Shown piece after piece: positions 58,400 to 64,000 of a stretch of DNA of 64,000 nt; within the stretch, counting starts at the first letter, position 1; the number at the start of each line of letters is the position of its first letter. This DNA comes from Abelmoschus esculentus (taxonomy: Eukaryota; Streptophyta; Magnoliopsida; Malvales; Malvaceae). The position numbers and the translations under genes were made by a program. The notes below the pieces were generated by a model. That model was not told where the DNA came from. It worked only from the letters and a program-made list of their open reading frames with translations, and did no database searches. The stretch is taken from positions 14,656,501 to 14,720,500 of the forward strand of contig JAUCBN010000025.1 in NCBI GenBank assembly GCA_035048815.1, written 5' to 3'.

Positions 58400-58620
58400 T
58401 TAAAAATTTAATTAATTCGAATTTTATATTTTCTTAAATAATTATGATGCGAACCTTTAGGTATCAATTTCTGGGCATTATGGGGTGCTAATCCTTCCCC
58501 AAACATAACCAACTCCCGAGCCCAATTTTCTTTGGTTTTGTTTTCGGTGTCCGATCTACCTTTTTGAAACAGTCGGTGGCGACTCCAACTAATTTTCAAA
58601 TCTTAACAGTATTCTAATAA
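58400..58620 (-). repeat. fragment of a Tat/Ogre-type LTR
   Basis: On the minus strand the sequence includes AGTTGGAGTCGCCACCGACT, GGGCTCGGGAGTTGGTTATG and AAGGATTAGCACCCCAT, which I recognise from memory as common in Ogre/Tat-type LTR regions of eudicots. The ends are not defined. Confidence 0.5.
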
Positions 58621-59870
58621 AAGTGACATTGTTTTTCAAGTGTCATCTTCCCTGGATACCGAATTTTCGAATACTACTAAACTTTTTAAATTTTCAAAAG
58701 CAAAAAAAATCGCTTCTCCATTGTTGAATTTACTGTTTCGTTTAGGAACTCAGACAATCTTGATGAAACAAGCTCCCGAAAACGGTACACAGCTACTCAA
58801 TCATAACTTTTTTTTATTATTGTATTTAGATACTCTATTTCTATAATGCAGTTTCTGGACTGCTTTTGCACCATTTAATAGTGCAATTGTGCTTTGGTTC
58901 CATACCTGGTTTGATTTATTAATATCTTCACCATTCTCACGATGAGGTCTGAATCATGCCGTGCATCTAGGTCCAAAGCTTGCAGAGAAAAGATGCGAAA
59001 GGATAAGCTAAATGACGAGCATGTCTTTTTTACCCTTATTTCTCTATCTTTAAGCTACTTTGCCTCCTATGATATTTGTATTTCAATGCCTCAAGGTTCT
59101 TAGAGTTAGGTTCTATCCTAGATGGCTAGATCCTGAAAGGTCTTCTAAAATGGACAAGGATGTAACATTTGTTGATGCATTTTGGGTGGTTACTCAGTTA
59201 CGGGATAAATCCAGAAACTGAGGGAATCAAATAAGACTCTCTGTAGGAGAAGATTAATGAGCTTAATGTGGGAGCTTGGAACAAGGGTTGCATGTTAAAA
59301 AATTGATTTATGGCTTGAATGTTTATTATTTCTTGGATATGCTTAGTCGAGTTCTATTTTGGAACTTGTTATGATTGAAGAAGAATTTGTAGGTTTTAGA
59401 AAAGAATTAGAGAGAATAGAAGTTGATTTTCATTCCAAAATTACACCTTTCCTATATAGCTGAATTAGACACAGTATTAACTTATTTTTTGACACTTGTG
59501 CAGGTTGTTACACTACAGACAACCATAACAGCTAATTGGTGTGGTTGGGTCTTCAATCAGTTGGGTTGTTCTGTCTTTGGCCCACATCTCCCATGTCCTG
59601 AATTGGCCAGACATCTTCCTTGTTTGGAACGACATCGTTTGGTCCTTCTCCTGAAACGACAACGTTTGTTTCATTAAGAGTTGCGACGTCGTTTGAGTCT
59701 TTTTTTAGGTATTGAATTAATCCCCAATTTTCCCCTAATTTCGATTGTTTGCCCTATTTTTTCTCGAGCCAACCCTAATTCTTCGATTCTCTTCTCCTTT
59801 TCTCCTCATGCCATAAAAATTCTCCCCGCTTTAGTTGATTCTTGTCCCCAAGGATCAAACCCATGAAATA
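58621..59870 (-). other. probable untranslated end and 3' LTR of the chromovirus, boundaries unknown
   Basis: Lies downstream, on the minus strand, of the chromodomain end of the element to the right, so its 3' LTR should start within the right part. I could not find a matching second LTR (the 5' LTR would be beyond 64000), so the limits are not set. The plus-strand open frames here have no domain. Confidence 0.35.
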
Positions 59871-60165
59871 GGGCATTTAGAGTAGAATAATCCTCCCATG
59901 TAACATTTTCAACCCCTAGGTTAGACCATTGAATCAAGAGTTGAGTTATCGCTCGATTGTGTCTCTTCACTATGCGTTTTTCCAAGACGAATGCTGGAAA
60001 GACTTTCAGTTGTCCATCATTGACAACCTCTGGAGGATCAATAGAGGTAATGTGTTGTGGCCCTATTTTCCTTTTAAGTAAACTGACATGAAAAATAGGG
60101 TGTATTTTTAAGGATGTGGGTAACTCTAATTGATATGCTACTAACCCAATCCGTTTCTATATCTT
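59871..60165 (-). pseudogene. chromovirus pol C-terminus with chromodomain-like end
   Basis: Read on the minus strand after the integrase: KRIGLVAYQLELP, a PIFHVSLLKR block and then a chromodomain-like LLIQWSNLGVENVTWEDY. Chromodomains at the integrase end direct chromovirus insertion to heterochromatin. There are TAA and TAG stops near 60163 and 60154. Confidence 0.6.
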
Positions 60166-61346
60166 TTAAGGGTCGTAATAGCGAGCTACCAACTTAATAT
60201 TCTTTCGAACCGCTACTGAAGACTGTCTATAGGGCTGGAGTTTCAGGTATACCTCTTCTCCTACTTTAAATTCTCTATCACTCTTGTTGCGATCAGCAAA
60301 CTGTTTCATTCTATTCTGGGATTTACTGAGTTGTTCTTTGAGTAGCTGATTTAACTGTTGTCTCTCTTGCATTAATTCTTGCACACTGTTAACTAGAGTA
60401 GAGTGACTCCAGTTTAAGATTGGAGGTGTATGTCCATAGATGGCTTGGAATGGTGTCATTCCAAGGGCTGAGTGGTAGTTAGTATTATACCACCACTCGG
60501 CTTGTGGTAACCATTTATCCCACTCCTTAGGTTTCAAAAAACACATGCACCTAAGGTATTGCTCCAGACACTGGTTCAACCTCTCAGATTGTCCATCAGT
60601 TTCTGGGTGGTAAACAGTGCTGAAGTGGGTGGTAGTTCCCAACTGCTTTATGAGCTCCTTCCAAAAAAACTTGTAAAAGTCTTGTCCCTGTCTCAAATGG
60701 CCACCTTAGGAGGGCCATATAGCTTATAAACCTGTTCCAAATAAGCTCTAGCAACCTCCAATGCAGTATATGGGTGAGATAAAGCTAGAAAATGAGCATA
60801 CTTAGAGTATTTATCAAGAATCACTAGTATACAATTAAACTTCTGGGATTTAGACAAACCTTCTATGAAGTCCATGGTGATGACTTCCCATGCCTGTTGA
60901 GGAATTAGAATGGGTTGTAGAAGGTCAGGCTTAGAAACATGCTCCACTTTAGTTCTCTGGCATACATCACATTCTTTAACATAGGACTCAATTGTCTTCT
61001 CTATGTTAGGCCAATAAAAATGTAGTTTTAGCCTTTGGTAAGTGGCCTGTATACCCGGATGTCCTCCTAAGGGCGAGTCATGTAGGATAGCCATGATCTG
61101 TTGCCTCAAATCTCCAGTAGATCCCACATAAACCTTCTCCTTAAATCTGAGGATACCCCTCCCAAACTTCCAGTCACTGTCATTGTCCTCTGAATTAATA
61201 GTTGCTGCTGTGATCTTGTCCATAGCAACAGAATCTCCTTGATAACTATTTTCAATCTCTTGCACCCAAGTAGGAGTAATTTGTACTGTAGTCAGTTGAT
61301 AATTCTCAGCCTCCTCTTCAAACTGTCTTGACAAGACATCAACCAC
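60166..61346 (-). pseudogene. chromovirus integrase
   Basis: Two overlapping open frames. The HHCC zinc-binding part (GGHPGIQATYQRL, then VKECDVCQRTK) is followed by the catalytic core: first Asp in VITMDFIEGLS, second in DRD (about 60690) and Glu in YHPETDGQSERLNQ. The change of frame with a TGA at about 60693 lies just before the second catalytic Asp. The GMTPFQAIYG motif follows. Integrase would insert element DNA; this one is broken. Confidence 0.8.
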
Positions 61347-61499
61347 CTTGTTATTTTTTCCCTTCCTATACTAGATTATGTAATCCAATCCCAGTAGCTT
61401 AGAGAGCCCTCTTTTCTGGATAGTAATAGTGAGCTTTTGTTTCAGTAAATGTTTCAAAGGCTCATGATCTGTTTTAATAATAAAAGTTTCACCCTCTAA

Positions 61500-62672
61500 C
61501 TAGTGTCTCCACTTAGAGATAGCCATTAAAATGGTTAAGTACTCCTTCTCATAAATAGATAGGTCTATGTGTCTCGGTCCTAAGGCTCGAATCAAATAGA
61601 CCAAAGGTTTGCGATCCTGAGTTAACACTACCCCAATACCTTTCGGACTAACATCAGTTTCAAGACAAAAAGGCTTTTCAAAATTAGGAAGGGCTAAGAC
61701 TGGAGCTTGGCACATTTCTAGCTTCAGTGCTTCAAATGCTTCTACTGCTTCCTTTCCCCAGCAGAAATTGTTCTTCTTTAACAGTTCAGTTAAGGGCTTG
61801 CTGATAACTCCATAGTCTTTAATGAATTTTCTATAACATCCAATTAACCCCAAGAAACCCCTCAATGACTTTAGTGTTTTTGGAAGTTGCCAATTCCTCA
61901 AAGCTTCAATTTTGGAAGGGTCAGTGGATACCCCTTCTTTGAAGATCAAATACCCCAAATACTCGACCTGTTTTTGGCCAAAGAAACACTTACTCCTCCT
62001 AGCAAACAGTTGGTTATCCTTTAAGATTTCCAAGACTATCCCCAAGTGTTTCACATGAGTACTCAAATCAAGACTGTAAATTAGAATATCATCAAAAAAT
62101 ACTAGGATAAACTTCCTTAAATGTGGCTTAAATACTTTATTCATAGGGGACTGAAAAGTAGCAGGAGCATTAGTGAGACCAAAGAGCATTATCTTAAATT
62201 CAAAACGCCCTTGATGAGTCCTAAATGCTGTCTTATGCACATCTGACTCCTTCACCCTGATTTGTCAATATCCAGACCTTAGATCAATTTTACAAAAATA
62301 TGCAGCCCCTTCCAATTCATCCAGCAAATCTTCCACTACTGGAATTGGAAATTTATTCTTCACTGAGAGTGAGTTTAGTTGTCTGTAATCAACACAAAAG
62401 CACCATGATCCATCCTTCTTCTTAACTAGCAGACAGGGTGATGCAAAAGGACTACTATTGGTTTGTATCACAGAAACACTTAGCATTTCTTTAATCTGCT
62501 TCTCTATTTCTTCTTTCTGTAAGTGAGGGATCTTGTAGGGCCTTAGGTTTACTGGGGTAGCATCAAGCTTGAGTACTATGGCATTGTCATGAGACCTAGG
62601 GGGTGGTAAACCTTTTGGCTGTTTAAACACTCCCTCGTACCTTCTAAGGGTCTCATGTAATTCCTTAAGCAC
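61500..62672 (-). pseudogene. chromovirus reverse transcriptase and RNase H
   Basis: Two frames (62672-62265 and 62255-61500) with an in-frame stop between them at about 62262. Blocks: SPCLLVKKKDGSWCFCVDYR, FPIPVVEDLLDEL, KIDLRSGY, LFGLTNAPATFQ and the active site FFDDILIYS (about 62099-62088). Then the RNase H start: CLETDVSPKGIGVVL and YEKEYL. The missing RNase H/integrase linker (61347-61499) is mostly out of frame. Confidence 0.8.
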
Positions 62673-62766
62673 AATAGTTTCAATGGCCTCATCACTTAGT
62701 AGGGGTAGACTTCTCCCATCAATTCTGGATCTTTTTCAGTGAGTTTCTGTAATCTCTTTTCAGAAA

Positions 62767-64000
62767 TCAGCTTGAAATCCACAACCTTCCTTCCCCCTTT
62801 AACACCATCTTTTGTCCTTCCTTATCAAAACTCAGAGTCATTTCATTAAAATCCATTAAAATGGGGTTATACCTTTTCATCCAATCCACTCCCAAAACCA
62901 TGTCACTGCCCCCCATGTGCAAGACTCTAAAATCATGGGTAAATTGGTGTCCCTGCATTTTCCAACTTAACAAATTACTCTTTGAGGTGTTATACAATTT
63001 TTCTCCATTAGCAAAAGTAATTGCCAAATGAGGTGTTTGGACAATCTCTTCCCCTTCTTCAGCCTACCTAGGAATGATGAAGCTATGAGTGCTTCCACTG
63101 TCCAACAGGATATTCAATGGTTTCCCTTTGATAACTCCTTGGATTCTCAATGTGGTATATCCTGAACTGCCATTAAGAGCATTAATGGAAATTTTCAATG
63201 CTCCTCCTTCTTGGACTTCTTCCTCTTCTGTTTCCTTAGAATCTTTCTCTTCTATCCTTATTTCTTCCTTTTCCATCATCAAATTAAGTTGTTTGGCTTT
63301 ACATTGATGGCCTGGTAGAAACTTCTCTCCACACCTAAAGCATAAATTATGTACTCTCCTGTATTTAATTAAGCTCTGTCTGTTGTTTGGAACAGTAGTA
63401 TTTCCTTTCTGTAGGGCAACATTTTTTAAAGTTCTCTGAGCAATGTTTGCAGGTGTAAAATTGGTGCTTTTATTGCTAAACTTTTGCTTCTTGTGTTCCA
63501 ACTCCAAAGCTAGCTCATATAACTTAGCTTGTCTGCTAGCCTCAAAAAGTGATATAGGTTGTAAAACCTTAACTCTATGTTTCAATTCATCTTTTAATCC
63601 ACTTATGAACATAGAGACAAAATATTCTTCCTCTAATATAGAGTTATGTTGGAACATAAAGGGTTTTAATTCTTCGAACCTTTCCTGATAATCCTCCACA
63701 GATTCTCTTTGCACCAGCTTGCTGAATTCCTCAATGACATCCCTATGAGTTCTGTCACAAAACCTGTAGCACAAATCTGAGGCAAACTCCTGCCATGTGA
63801 GTTGATGCTTCTGGGTGACATAACCATCAAACCAAGACTCAGCTTTTCCTTCCAAATACATGGTGGCTAGCTCCACTTTTTGAGACCCTGATATTCCAAA
63901 CAAGTTAAAAAATATTTCTCACACCTTCTAGTCCATCCTCTTGGATTCGACCCCCCAAACATTTGAAGTTCGATCTTTTGCCTCGGAAAATAAGATTGTT
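62767..64000 (-). pseudogene. chromovirus gag and aspartic protease, 5' end outside the window
   Basis: From the window edge: ELQMFGGSNPRGW, then a frame change near 63905, then the gag domain (ESWFDGYVTQKHQLTWQEF, about 63840-63790). A CCHC knuckle CFRCGEKFLPGHQC lies at about 63330-63290. An acidic linker follows, then the protease motif ILLDSGSTHSFI (about 63100-63070). One TAG at about 63062-63064 breaks the ORF, and the protease continues as LAITFANGEKLYNTS with VLGVDWMKRYNPI, to 62767. This element is on the minus strand and its 5' LTR must lie beyond 64000. Confidence 0.82.

Overview
The window is plant nuclear DNA. It has intron-rich genes with GT/AG junctions, plant-only families (a G-type lectin receptor kinase, a BBX28/29-type B-box protein, an NPH3/BTB protein, a PBP1/KIC-type EF-hand protein), Arabidopsis-type (CCCTAAA-like) telomeric sequence, and many plant retrotransposons, in an AT-rich background. 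It looks like a eudicot; a malvid is possible but I cannot prove it. There are four intact or nearly intact host genes and one broken gene copy. Most of the rest is transposon-derived.

Region by region. 1-14,100: two copies of a FAR1/FHY3-like (MULE transposase-derived) gene, both pseudogenes on the minus strand. Each is interrupted at the same codon by the same Athila-like LTR family. Copy A holds a solo LTR with a perfect 5-bp target duplication. Copy B is entered by a larger element with an aspartic protease and a plant 'transposase_32'-type ORF but no visible reverse transcriptase or integrase. A gag-only copia-like element is nested in that larger element. 15,400-17,700: AT-rich DNA with telomere-like fold-back fragments. 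18,200-29,850: the main gene cluster, BBX, broken EF-hand copy, intact EF-hand copy, S-domain receptor kinase. From memory this matches Arabidopsis At4g27280-At4g27310. The two EF-hand copies are separated by a fold-back element with a telomere-like apex and a nested 2.2-kb solo LTR. 31,400-32,700: a LINE relic. 33,470-35,650: a seven-exon bHLH gene of the bHLH112/123/68 type. 36,300-37,900: more fold-back elements. 39,677-45,952: an apparently full-length LINE with an 18-bp target duplication. 48,000-53,000: small Mutator-like elements and the NPH3/BTB gene. 54,865-55,518: a hAT-like non-autonomous element. 55,678-58,200: an Athila-like 5' LTR, primer site and broken gag, cut by a TRIM-like fragment. 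59,880-64,000: a decayed Ty3 chromovirus on the minus strand that runs off the window.

How parts relate: the BBX, EF-hand and receptor-kinase genes appear to be an old conserved neighbourhood rather than an operon-like unit, and each gene has its own promoter. The bHLH and NPH3 genes are separate loci. The most unusual signals are structural. Two unrelated LTR families each carry four serial hairpins with conserved loops and covarying stems, and two unrelated LTR families share clusters of the palindrome GGTATCGATACC. A family of fold-back elements carries degenerate telomere-like arms or apices.
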